Made by a program: the position numbers and the translations under genes. The notes beneath the pieces are model-generated. The model saw only the letters and a program-made list of their open reading frames with translations. It did no database searches and was not told the origin of the DNA. A stretch of 36,102 nt of DNA from assembly GCA_937951695.1 (NCBI GenBank), contig CALFBL010000394.1, positions 1-36,102 of the forward strand, in the 5' to 3' direction. Below are positions 1 through 7,593 of the stretch, piece by piece (within the stretch, counting starts at the first letter, position 1; each line of letters starts with the position of its first letter). Origin of the DNA: an uncultured Granulosicoccaceae bacterium. GTDB taxonomy: Bacteria > Pseudomonadota > Gammaproteobacteria > Granulosicoccales > Granulosicoccaceae.

Positions 1-243
1 GGGAACATCCCGCGGTTCAGCGAAGAGGTGCTGACGATACCGGTGAGCATTTCCGCCTTGGGCGTGATGCGACAGTTGTTGGCGCTAACCAATAGCGGTG
101 AAGGCGCGGACGGCGCATTCAATCGCCCCATTGCATACCGACTCACCGGTAAACTCGGGGCCGCGCAGGGAAATTTTGGAGCAACCCGCTTTACCGACCA
201 AGGCGACTTGGATTTGTTTTCGGATACGAAAAGCGTTGAGTAG
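1..243 (+). CDS. LEA type 2 (LEA14/WHy-like) protein, C-terminal part
   Basis: This frame is open from the first base of the window and ends at TAG 241-243, so it is the 3' end of a gene starting upstream. The visible 80 residues have the beta-rich pattern of LEA14/water-stress (WHy) lipoproteins: an alternating strand (EEVLTIPVSISALGVMRQL), a linker, then a strand pair (IAYRLTGKLG) and a closing FTDQGDLDLF strand. In this family the domain usually follows a lipoprotein signal and acts at the cell envelope, with roles in desiccation or osmotic stress suggested but poorly defined. The gene converges on the acetyl-CoA acetyltransferase gene. The assignment rests on fold pattern and remembered homologues only. 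The antisense frame at 85-312 was judged a shadow. Confidence 0.55.
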   Translation, partial: GNIPRFSEEVLTIPVSISALGVMRQLLALTNSGEGADGAFNRPIAYRLTGKLGAAQGNFGATRFTDQGDLDLFSDTKSVE

Positions 244-362
244 CCCTTCTGCAATACCACCAGGATCAAGACCACGCTTTACACAAACAGGGCGATCCAC
301 TTCTAGACGCATTTAAACTGCGCTAGATGGTGTGAGCGGCTTCTATCTGAGTAACGGAGGCT

Positions 363-1535
363 TCAGCGTTCAACAGTCATGGCAATACCCATACCGCCAC
401 CAATACACAGCGTGGCCAAGCCTTTTTTGGCGTCACGGTTTTTCATCGCATACAACAGTGTGGTCAGCACGCGAGCGCCCGATGCACCGATGGGATGTCC
501 CAGAGCAATCGCCCCACCGTTGACGTTAACGATGTCTGCACTCCAGCCCATCTCCTTATTTACCGCACAGGCTTGAGCGGCGAACGCCTCGTTGGCCTCG
601 ACCAGCTCCAGATCACTGACTTCCCAACCGGCTTTCTCAAGCGCTGCACGACTGGCGGGTATGGGACCTGTACCCATCACCGACGGATCCACTCCTTTCG
701 TCGCCCATGACTTAATCACGGCCAGTGGCTCAATGGATCGAGCCTTGGCCCTCTCTAGCGACATCAACACCAGCGCAGCAGCACCATCGTTAAGTCCTGA
801 CGCGTTGCCTGCAGTGACTGAGCCTTCCTGCTCAAACGCCGGACGAAGTCCTGCGAGTTTTTCAACAGTAGTGCCGTGTTTTGGGTATTCATCACTGTCG
901 ACTACGGTGTCACCCCGTCGCGTGGTGATGGTGACGGGAACGATCTCGTCTTTAAACCGGCCACCGTTTTGCGCAGCTTCCGCTTTGCCTTGGGAATCAG
1001 CCGCGAACTGATCCTGCACGTCCCGGGTTACCTGCCATTGGCTAGCGACGTTCTCAGCGGTGGTGCCCATGTGATAGTCGTTGAACGCATCCCATAGCCC
1101 ATCAACGATCATCGTATCAGTCAATTCCAGTGACCCCATCTTTTTACCCTGGCGCATTTGCGCCGAATGCGCTGATTGACTCATGGACTCTTGACCACCA
1201 GCAACCACAATATCGACGTCGTCACAGGCAATGGCTTGAGCTGCAATGGCAACCGCTCGAAGGCCCGAACCACACACTTGATTGATAGTGATGGCGGTGC
1301 AACTGTTCGGAATGCCAGCGTTGATCGCGGCCTGCCGAGCGGTGTTCTGGCCACACCCAGCCGTCAACACATGCCCCATGATGACCTCGCTGACATCACT
1401 GGTGTCTACTGAGGCTCTCTTCAACGCTTCCTTGATAGCGATCGTACCCAATTGACTTGCCGACAAAGCGGATAATGCACCGCCAAAACTACCAATTGGA
1501 GTGCGTGCTGCTGCAACTATTGCCACGTCTTTCAT
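363..1535 (-). CDS. Acetyl-CoA C-acetyltransferase (thiolase)
   Basis: This is a biosynthetic-type thiolase of 390 aa, the usual family length, condensing two acetyl-CoA to acetoacetyl-CoA or running the reverse cleavage in the cytoplasm. The nucleophile is Cys88 in NQVCGSGLRA. The GGAIALGHPIGASG box holds the catalytic His (about 347), and LCIGGGMGIA near the C-terminus holds the second catalytic Cys (about 377). The start ATG is preceded by GAGGG six bases upstream. No acetoacetyl-CoA reductase, PHA synthase or CoA transferase lies next to it, so whether it serves polyhydroxybutyrate, ketone-body or fatty-acid metabolism cannot be decided here; phaA and atoB would both be possible names. 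Confidence 0.95.
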   Translation of the reverse strand: MKDVAIVAAARTPIGSFGGALSALSASQLGTIAIKEALKRASVDTSDVSEVIMGHVLTAGCGQNTARQAAINAGIPNSCTAITINQVCGSGLRAVAIAAQAIACDDVDIVVAGGQESMSQSAHSAQMRQGKKMGSLELTDTMIVDGLWDAFNDYHMGTTAENVASQWQVTRDVQDQFAADSQGKAEAAQNGGRFKDEIVPVTITTRRGDTVVDSDEYPKHGTTVEKLAGLRPAFEQEGSVTAGNASGLNDGAAALVLMSLERAKARSIEPLAVIKSWATKGVDPSVMGTGPIPASRAALEKAGWEVSDLELVEANEAFAAQACAVNKEMGWSADIVNVNGGAIALGHPIGASGARVLTTLLYAMKNRDAKKGLATLCIGGGMGIAMTVER

Positions 1536-1598
1536 GTACTGCCCTCAGGTTTGAATGATGCCGGATGAAGCGATCAGGTATTCACCTCCGCAAAACCT

Positions 1599-2738
1599 TC
1601 ACACTATCGCCCGGGGGGCCTCTATGCGCCCGCCGGTAATCAACATAGCGAATCGGGGTGATATCTTCAGTGCTATCTTAACGATCATGATCGCTATGCC
1701 CATCGCCACAAACGGCCCTGCCAGAAACCAAACGATAAACAGACTCGATTCAGCCCCGCCGAACAGGGGTTGCCAAAGACTAAAAAAGACAATCGTAAGC
1801 ATCAGGAAATGACTGCAGAATGCCACAAACAAGTACGGTGAGAAGCGCGTGACCTGAACACTGCACCAACCCCCCAACAAAACGGACGTCAGAGTCCAGA
1901 TTGTTAAAGAACTAAACAGGCGGCTCAGCGGGTAAAGCACCACCTCGTTAAATTCTAATCCTCGCTGTGCAAACACGTCAACCAATCCGGCAGCCGCACC
2001 GCCTTTCACCAGCACAACAGCGCCGGCTGAACACACAGACAGTATAAGGAAAACCGGAAGGTAACGATCCAGAGCGCTCAGTTCGACATTGCGTAGCGCT
2101 AAAAACATACCGATCGAAAATGCGAAGATAACCAGTGTTCGCAGTATGATCACCCCGTTCTGGTCATATCCCAGCACGTACACAAAACCAAGACCCAGCA
2201 GCAGTAACCACCGAAACCGCTTTATTGCTAACAGAAGCACCGGCGATAACAACACACACACGAAAAGATCACGCAAAAAACTCAAATGCGTTGTCGGGCC
2301 TGACGGAATCTCCGTCAGAAAAAATACGACATTTAGTTTATCGAGCAACGTCATGGCATCAGAGACAAACGTTGGGCGGCTATAGGATACTAACCAATAG
2401 ACCAAGTAGGTTACAGCCCCCCAGAAGACCATAGGCACGAAGATAGAAATGAAACGACGTTGGTAGAGTACTTTGAAGCTGCCGCGACTGCGTATCAAAG
2501 AAATTGCAGCGAGGTATCCGGATACAACGCTGAGCAACGCCGCGCTGGCACGTCCCGAGCCCTCCACGATAAAACGTTCCAGCAGAAAACCCATGCTCGC
2601 GGTATCCATCGAATACACCGGGCTGGCATTAATTCCGTCAGGCACATGGACGAAGATCATTCCTAGCACACATAGCATGCGCGTCATAGAAATACGATCT
2701 TTCGTAGCAGGGGATAATTGCGGTACCAAAACCTCCAT
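1599..2738 (-). CDS. Acyltransferase family 3 integral membrane protein
   Basis: This 379-aa protein has about ten hydrophobic segments spread over its full length. Near the N-terminus it has an R-x(n)-GMIFVHV stretch, in which the His after the first membrane helix matches the conserved residue of acyltransferase family 3 (OafA/OpgC/NolL type). Such proteins transfer acetyl, succinyl or similar groups onto surface polysaccharides, periplasmic glucans or antibiotics. The acceptor cannot be read from the sequence. The ATG at 2738 has only a weak ribosome-binding site (GGAATTC about 13 bases upstream); an ATG 17 codons downstream, in DRISMTRM, is a possible alternative start. About 250 bp separate it from the DUF808 gene upstream, so it probably has its own promoter. 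Confidence 0.75.
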   Translation of the reverse strand: MEVLVPQLSPATKDRISMTRMLCVLGMIFVHVPDGINASPVYSMDTASMGFLLERFIVEGSGRASAALLSVVSGYLAAISLIRSRGSFKVLYQRRFISIFVPMVFWGAVTYLVYWLVSYSRPTFVSDAMTLLDKLNVVFFLTEIPSGPTTHLSFLRDLFVCVLLSPVLLLAIKRFRWLLLLGLGFVYVLGYDQNGVIILRTLVIFAFSIGMFLALRNVELSALDRYLPVFLILSVCSAGAVVLVKGGAAAGLVDVFAQRGLEFNEVVLYPLSRLFSSLTIWTLTSVLLGGWCSVQVTRFSPYLFVAFCSHFLMLTIVFFSLWQPLFGGAESSLFIVWFLAGPFVAMGIAIMIVKIALKISPRFAMLITGGRIEAPRAIV

Positions 2739-2984
2739 TGATTAACAGCGAATTCCACGACAGATCATATAGTATAGTACCCGAATGCGATCGAGCTGTA
2801 GAAGCAACGGCTTTTCGCCCCGGCTCACAGCATTCATTGCACGGCTTTTGACGCTCGGATTGAGACGTATTCGACAAATATGCGCGGCTCACCCGAAGCG
2901 CCAAAAAATAGACTTACCCCCCTGCACTTGATTCTGTGGACTTTGTCATACGAACTCTCAGTACAATCGTTTCAGCTTAACGGT

Positions 2985-3950
2985 TTAAGCCGCGTGACTC
3001 TTAGCAGCTTTGTCACCGACAATACGATGATGGAGCAACACAATCAGGTAGCCCACAACAAACCCGAATACACCAGCGAACAAAGCATTTATACTCCACT
3101 CAAGCGCAGCGCTAGCAGCGTTTACTAAGCTACCCAGCGTACTGGCGATGCTGTGAAACAGATGCGGTAGCCAGCCCAGTCCGAACACTTCCATCCCGTG
3201 CAAAATGATCCCGCCCCCTACCCAGAGCATGGCAGCGGTACCGATGATGGATAAAGCGGCCAACAAAACCGGCATGGCTCGTACCAGAGAATTGCCAAAG
3301 CCTTTCACTAAGCCTTGACCACTTTTTGCCAAATGCAATCCTATATCGTCCATTTTAACGATTACCGCAACAACTCCATAGACGGTTGCGGTAATGGCAA
3401 CACCCACCAACAGCAGAACAACGCCTTGGGTGAAAATGTTGCTCTCGCTGATCTCACCAAGCGCTATGGCCATGATTTCTGCCGACAGGATCAAATCGGT
3501 ACGAACCGCGCCGGCCACTTTTTTATCCTCCAGCGCCTTCGGGTCTTCATACGGTATTTGCGTGGGCAGTTCATCACTGGCTGCATCCTTACTGGAGAAG
3601 AACTTCTCCAACACTTTTTCAGCGCCTTCGAAACACAAATAGGCGCCGCCGAGCATCAGCACAGGTGTGATCAGGAAAGGCAGAAACGCGCTGAGTAGCA
3701 GGGCCAGCGGCAGCAGAATCACAATCTTGTTAAACAGTGAACCCTTGGCAATGCGCCAAATGATAGGCAGTTCGCGCGCTGGTGAAAGTCCGGTTACGTA
3801 AGCCGGTGTTACCGCTGCATCGTCTATCACCACACCCGCGGATTTGGATCCGGCTCGCATGGCTGCCACGCCAATATCATCCAACGATGCGGTGGCCAAC
3901 TTGGCTATCGCCGCCACATCATCAAGCAATGCAAAAAGTCCGCTAGCCAT
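2985..3950 (-). CDS. yedI: DUF808/YedI family inner-membrane protein
   Basis: The sequence MASGLFALLDDVAAIAKLA, then RELPIIWRIAKGS and LMLGGAYLCFEGAEKVLEK, follows the E. coli YedI (DUF808) pattern closely. The protein has several membrane helices (about residues 70-110, 170-200, 230-260 and 290-315) and a length of 321 aa, normal for the family. The biochemical function is unknown. The ATG at 3950 was chosen because the homologous proteins begin there. A TTG seven codons upstream (3971) would extend the frame but would include the likely ribosome-binding site AAGGA. It is transcribed away from the katG terminator and stands alone. Confidence 0.9.
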   Translation of the reverse strand: MASGLFALLDDVAAIAKLATASLDDIGVAAMRAGSKSAGVVIDDAAVTPAYVTGLSPARELPIIWRIAKGSLFNKIVILLPLALLLSAFLPFLITPVLMLGGAYLCFEGAEKVLEKFFSSKDAASDELPTQIPYEDPKALEDKKVAGAVRTDLILSAEIMAIALGEISESNIFTQGVVLLLVGVAITATVYGVVAVIVKMDDIGLHLAKSGQGLVKGFGNSLVRAMPVLLAALSIIGTAAMLWVGGGIILHGMEVFGLGWLPHLFHSIASTLGSLVNAASAALEWSINALFAGVFGFVVGYLIVLLHHRIVGDKAAKSHAA

Positions 3951-4111
3951 GGTTAAAACGTGTCCTTGCAACCGCGTCAGTAAAGCTGACAGGCATTGCC
4001 GCCAGCTGAGTATGCGTCACCGCGTATGTCCGAATCTGAATGGTACCAGACAGACAAAGTGCGCGGAAAAAAGCCAAGACCGCAAAACATCGATAACGAA
4101 CTTAGGCAGCG

Positions 4112-4152
4112 CCATAAAATAAAGGGCCACCCTCGCAAGAGAGGTGGCCCCT
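4112..4152 (-). terminator. Rho-independent terminator downstream of katG
   Basis: Read on the minus strand, GGGCCACC (4150-4143) pairs with GGTGGCCC (4131-4124) and a short inner CTC/GAG helix closes a four-base loop, with one bulged base. The hairpin is followed by CTTTATTTTAT. It begins about 27 bases after the katG stop, the expected place for an intrinsic terminator. Confidence 0.85.
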
Positions 4153-4176
4153 ATCGAGCAACGTACAACGAAAAAG

Positions 4177-6348
4177 TTACGCCGCTAGATCAAACCGATC
4201 AGCGTTCATCACTTTCGTCCAAGCCGCAACAAAATCACGAACAAACTTATCCTTGTTATCTTCTTGCGCATACACTTCGGCATAGGCTCTAAGGATCGAG
4301 TTGGAACCGAACACGAGGTCCGCGCTGGTGGCGGTGAACTTTACCGCACCACTGTTACGATCCCGGATCTCGAAGGTGCCGTCTTTCTCGACCGGATGCC
4401 AGCTATTGGACATATCCGTGAGATGGACGAAGAAGTCATTGGTGAGTTGACCAACACGGTCGGTAAACACCCCATGCTTCGAGCCACCGTGGTTAACACC
4501 CAGCACTCGCAGACCGCCCAGCAAGACCGTCAACTCTGCACCGGTGATACCTAGTAGCTGCGCCTTGTCAAGCATCAACTCCTCAGGGCCTACCGCATAC
4601 TTCGCTTTCTCATAATTGCGGAACCCATCGGCAATCGGCTCAAGCACCGAGAAACTCTCAGCGTCGGTCATCTCATCAGTCGCGTCCCCACGACCTGGAG
4701 CAAACGGTAATGGCATCTGGCTACCCGCGGCCTTGATGGCTTGCTCGATTCCAACGTTACCCGCCAGCACAATCACATCCGCAATCGAGGCACCAGAATC
4801 GGCAGCGATCGGCTCTAGTGCTGCCAACACCTGTGCCAGACGCTGAGGCTCATTGGCCTCCCAATCTTTCTGAGGAGCCAACCGGATTCGGGCACCGTTA
4901 GCACCTCCGCGCTTATCCGAACCGCGGAACGTACGCGCGCTGTCCCAAGCAGTGGCGATCATGTCAGCAGACGACAAACCACTGGCAGCGATCTTGGCTT
5001 TGACAGCCTCCACGTCGTAATTGGTAGAACCTGCAGGTACTGGATCTTGCCAAATAAGATCTTCATCCGGCACATAAGGCCCGAGATAATTAACACGCGG
5101 ACCCATATCACGATGGGTCAGCTTGAACCAGGCGCGTGCAAAGGTATCCGAAAAATAGTCGGGGTCGGCGATAAAACGTTGGCAGATTTCGTTGTAGATC
5201 GGATCGACTTTCATCGCCATATCGGCGTCAGTCATCATCGGGTTAACGCGTTTGGTAGGATCGGTAGCGTCGACCGGCTTCTTATCATCGGGCATATTCG
5301 TCGGCCCCCACTGATGAGCACCGGCAGGACTTTTGGTTAACGCCCAATCATAGTTGAAGAGATAGTCGAAGTAACCCATGTCCCATTGGGTCGGGTTATA
5401 AGTCCATGCGCCTTCAATACCGGACGTGAAAGCATTGGTCGCTTTTTTGTCATGGCCGGGGTTCGCCCAACCGAGACCTTGGGCTGCAACACCTTCCGCC
5501 TCAGGCTCAACACCGATGTTGGCGTGATCGCCCCCACCGTGCGCTTTACCCACCGTGTGCCCACCACAGGTCAACGCTGCTGTCTCTTCATCGTTCATAG
5601 CCATGCGAGCAAAGGTTTCGCGTATGTGCAACGCTGTGCGAGCAGGATCAGGAACACCGTTCACCCCTTCGGGGTTGACGTAGATGAGACCCATATGAAC
5701 CGATGCCAACGGGTTATACATTGTCCCAGGCTTATCAAGATCTTCATAGCGATTGGCGCTGTCAGCCAGCCACTCATCCTCTGCGCCCCAATTGATGTCT
5801 TTTTCCGGTCCCCAAATATCTTCGCGACCAAATCCAAAACCAAACGTTTTTAGGCCCATGTCTTCGTACGCAACGGTGCCCGATAGAATGATCAAATCAG
5901 CCCAGGACACGGCGTTGCCGTATTTCTGTTTAACCGGCCACAACAGGCGGCGAGCTTTATCCAGACTGGCGTTATCGGGCCATGAGTTTAGCGGTGCGAA
6001 ACGGATGTTGCCGGCGCCTGCACCGCCGCGACCATCACCCATTCGATAAGAACCGGCTGAGTGCCAGGCAAGACGAATCATCAAACCGCCGTAGTGACCC
6101 CAGTCCGCTGGCCACCAATCTTGGCTGTCGGTCAGCAAGGCTTTTACATCGGCCTTTACTGCATGGTGATCCAAAGCCTTAACCGCTTCACGGTGGTTGT
6201 AATCCATGTCCATCGGGTTGGTGCGCGCACCGTGCTGATGCAAAATATCCAGATTCAGCGCGTTTGGCCACCATTTGGTTACCGGCTTCTCTGTTGAGGT
6301 GTTACTGCCGTGGGCGAAAGGACACCCGCCTCCGATATCACCGTCCAT
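4177..6348 (-). CDS. katG: Catalase-peroxidase KatG
   Basis: This bifunctional haem enzyme removes hydrogen peroxide as a catalase and also oxidises organic donors. It is 723 aa, typical for KatG, with the usual N- and C-terminal duplicated peroxidase domains. The distal triad is in IRLAWHSAGSYR (Arg92, Trp95, His96). The Met-Tyr-Trp adduct can be assigned to Trp95, Tyr223 (LIYVNPEG) and Met249 by spacing against the M. tuberculosis enzyme, and the proximal His264 is in CGGHTVGKAH. AGGAG sits seven bases before the ATG. The gene lies 81 bp downstream of furA on the same strand and ends in a strong terminator, so a furA-katG operon responding to peroxide or iron is likely. Confidence 0.97.
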   Translation of the reverse strand: MDGDIGGGCPFAHGSNTSTEKPVTKWWPNALNLDILHQHGARTNPMDMDYNHREAVKALDHHAVKADVKALLTDSQDWWPADWGHYGGLMIRLAWHSAGSYRMGDGRGGAGAGNIRFAPLNSWPDNASLDKARRLLWPVKQKYGNAVSWADLIILSGTVAYEDMGLKTFGFGFGREDIWGPEKDINWGAEDEWLADSANRYEDLDKPGTMYNPLASVHMGLIYVNPEGVNGVPDPARTALHIRETFARMAMNDEETAALTCGGHTVGKAHGGGDHANIGVEPEAEGVAAQGLGWANPGHDKKATNAFTSGIEGAWTYNPTQWDMGYFDYLFNYDWALTKSPAGAHQWGPTNMPDDKKPVDATDPTKRVNPMMTDADMAMKVDPIYNEICQRFIADPDYFSDTFARAWFKLTHRDMGPRVNYLGPYVPDEDLIWQDPVPAGSTNYDVEAVKAKIAASGLSSADMIATAWDSARTFRGSDKRGGANGARIRLAPQKDWEANEPQRLAQVLAALEPIAADSGASIADVIVLAGNVGIEQAIKAAGSQMPLPFAPGRGDATDEMTDAESFSVLEPIADGFRNYEKAKYAVGPEELMLDKAQLLGITGAELTVLLGGLRVLGVNHGGSKHGVFTDRVGQLTNDFFVHLTDMSNSWHPVEKDGTFEIRDRNSGAVKFTATSADLVFGSNSILRAYAEVYAQEDNKDKFVRDFVAAWTKVMNADRFDLAA

Positions 6349-6386
6349 ATTGTTCTCCTGTATACATGTCAGTGTGTGGGTTAGAA

Positions 6387-6401
6387 AGTATTTGCGATAC
6401 T
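6387..6401. promoter_or_regulatory. Short inverted repeat between furA and katG
   Basis: AGTAT and ATACT flank five bases in the furA-katG gap, about 40 bases before the katG ATG. It could be a second regulator site or part of an internal katG promoter. It does not resemble the larger palindrome in front of furA, and five-base arms can occur by chance. Confidence 0.25.
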
Positions 6402-6429
6402 ACAACTTCATACAACAAACAAGGGTGTG

Positions 6430-6870
6430 CTATCCGCTCTGACGACAGCTCGGACAAACCCCCCAATAGATCACCTCTGCTTCGTCTATCACGAAACCGT
6501 GGTTCTCTTGCGGGATGAGGCAAGGCGCCTCACCCACCGCGCAATCAATGTCGGTAACGCTGCCGCAAGAGCGACAAGCGAGATGGTGGTGGTTATCAAC
6601 GCGATGCTCGTATCGGGCGGCAGAACCTGCGGGCTGAATTCGCCTTAGAATTCCGATCTCGGCCATAGCGTTTAGTGCGTCGTATACCGCCTGACGAGAA
6701 ATCGCGCCCAGCTTTTCTCTAACGTTAAGCGCTATCTCATCAGCGATCGCGTGCGGAGTTCTTTGTACCGCATGGTAGACCGCAACTCGCTGTGCAGTCA
6801 CCTGCATGCCCGCTGCTCTCAGAATATCTGAGATGTCTGATGCGTTCTGGGTTGACCGTGTTTCGCTCAT
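6430..6870 (-). CDS. furA: Fur-family peroxide/iron regulator, FurA type
   Basis: This is a 146-aa Fur-family metal-dependent repressor. An N-terminal winged helix (about residues 15-85, recognition region ISRQAVYDALNAM) is followed by the dimerisation and metal domain, with DNHHHLACRSCG (Cys99, Cys102) and VCPSC (Cys139, Cys142), the paired CxxC zinc site. The stretches DCAVGEAPCL and DEAEVIYWG are, as I recall them, nearly identical to actinobacterial FurA, the redox-sensing repressor of katG. Its position directly before katG fits that role. Peroxide would be expected to relieve repression of both genes. No clear Shine-Dalgarno precedes the ATG. Confidence 0.92.
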   Translation of the reverse strand: MSETRSTQNASDISDILRAAGMQVTAQRVAVYHAVQRTPHAIADEIALNVREKLGAISRQAVYDALNAMAEIGILRRIQPAGSAARYEHRVDNHHHLACRSCGSVTDIDCAVGEAPCLIPQENHGFVIDEAEVIYWGVCPSCRQSG

Positions 6871-6887
6871 GGGATCATGCTAAGGCT

Positions 6888-6910
6888 AATTCTGGATATA
6901 ATCAAGAATT
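6888..6910. promoter_or_regulatory. Candidate FurA/PerR-like operator upstream of furA
   Basis: This 23-bp imperfect palindrome (arms AATTCT and AGAATT, inner GAT/ATC, nine of eleven base pairs complementary) begins 18 bases upstream of the furA ATG. It is AT-rich, as Fur-family boxes are, and lies where a promoter would be blocked. Autoregulation of the furA-katG operon is the simplest reading. It has not been matched to a defined FurA consensus. Confidence 0.6.
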
Positions 6911-6983
6911 TTATTTTTTACATTAAGATGAAAGTGTTGTCTCATTGACCTACGCTCGGAGCGCATGCGCCGCACCACGAAAC

Positions 6984-7340
6984 TTAAGAATCACACTCAG
7001 GATTTTCAACGGATGCATCACCTTCCAATTGCTTCTGGACGCGGCGCCGAAAAACAGCAATCTCCTTTCCCGTTTGCTTGTCTCCTGTGGACTCTACCGC
7101 TTGCAGGCCTTGGTCGAAGGCGATGATGGCGTCGACCAGTCGACCTGCCGCGGCTAGCGATCGCCCCAACATCTTCCAAGCTGCCGAGTAGTCCGGTTTC
7201 ATCTCAACCGCTTTTTGTAGATGCTCAACCGCCCGCACCATGTCGCCCTCTTTAAAGTATGCGCTGCCCAGCGTCATTCGTAACATCTCGCTGTCTTGGC
7301 CACGCTCCAGCATCGCTTTGAAGCTATTAATTTGGCTCAT
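6984..7340 (-). CDS. Small TPR-repeat protein
   Basis: This 118-aa protein has at least two tetratricopeptide repeats, roughly residues 17-50 (MLRMTLGSAYFKEGDMVRAV) and 51-85 (PDYSAAWKMLGRSLAAAGR), followed by a charged C-terminal helix. No signal peptide or membrane segment is visible, so it is probably a cytoplasmic adaptor that binds a partner protein; the partner is unknown. GGAAG sits five bases before the ATG. It is transcribed divergently from acnA. Confidence 0.8.
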   Translation of the reverse strand: MSQINSFKAMLERGQDSEMLRMTLGSAYFKEGDMVRAVEHLQKAVEMKPDYSAAWKMLGRSLAAAGRLVDAIIAFDQGLQAVESTGDKQTGKEIAVFRRRVQKQLEGDASVENPECDS

Positions 7341-7518
7341 CAGGGCTTCCCGTCTTCTTAATTAAAGATCCAGCTTACTTAGCATTCTCGTCTCAGTCAC
7401 AAAGTGAAATAGTCTGCGTTTCTTTCTGGTGCCATATATTTTCTCCCGAGTCATTAATTATTTGTAAAATGACGGGCGAGCGGATAAGGGTTACAACCGT
7501 CTGGTACTCTCTTAAATG

Positions 7519-7555
7519 TTTCTGTGTAGCTTTAATATTTCTGTGTAGCTTTAAT
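7519..7555. repeat. Two direct 18-bp repeats upstream of acnA
   Basis: TTTCTGTGTAGCTTTAAT occurs at 7519-7536 and again at 7538-7555, a 19-bp period, 39 bases before the acnA start codon. Such phasing (close to two helical turns) could place two protein monomers or dimers on one DNA face. It may equally be a simple tandem duplication. Confidence 0.75.
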
Positions 7556-7593
7556 TTACGATTAACTTCCGTCATCAAACAGGACAGACTGCC

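Noticed and set aside
85..312. Minus-strand open frame of 75 codons
   Set aside because: It lies antisense to the LEA14-like frame that is open from the window start, has no Shine-Dalgarno, and matched no family I know.
592..1011. 139-codon plus-strand frame inside the thiolase gene
   Set aside because: It is a shadow of the thiolase; the minus strand has all catalytic motifs.
2761..2790. TATACT-like -10 element for the acyltransferase gene
   Set aside because: No -35 box at a suitable distance was found, so it was not listed as a promoter.
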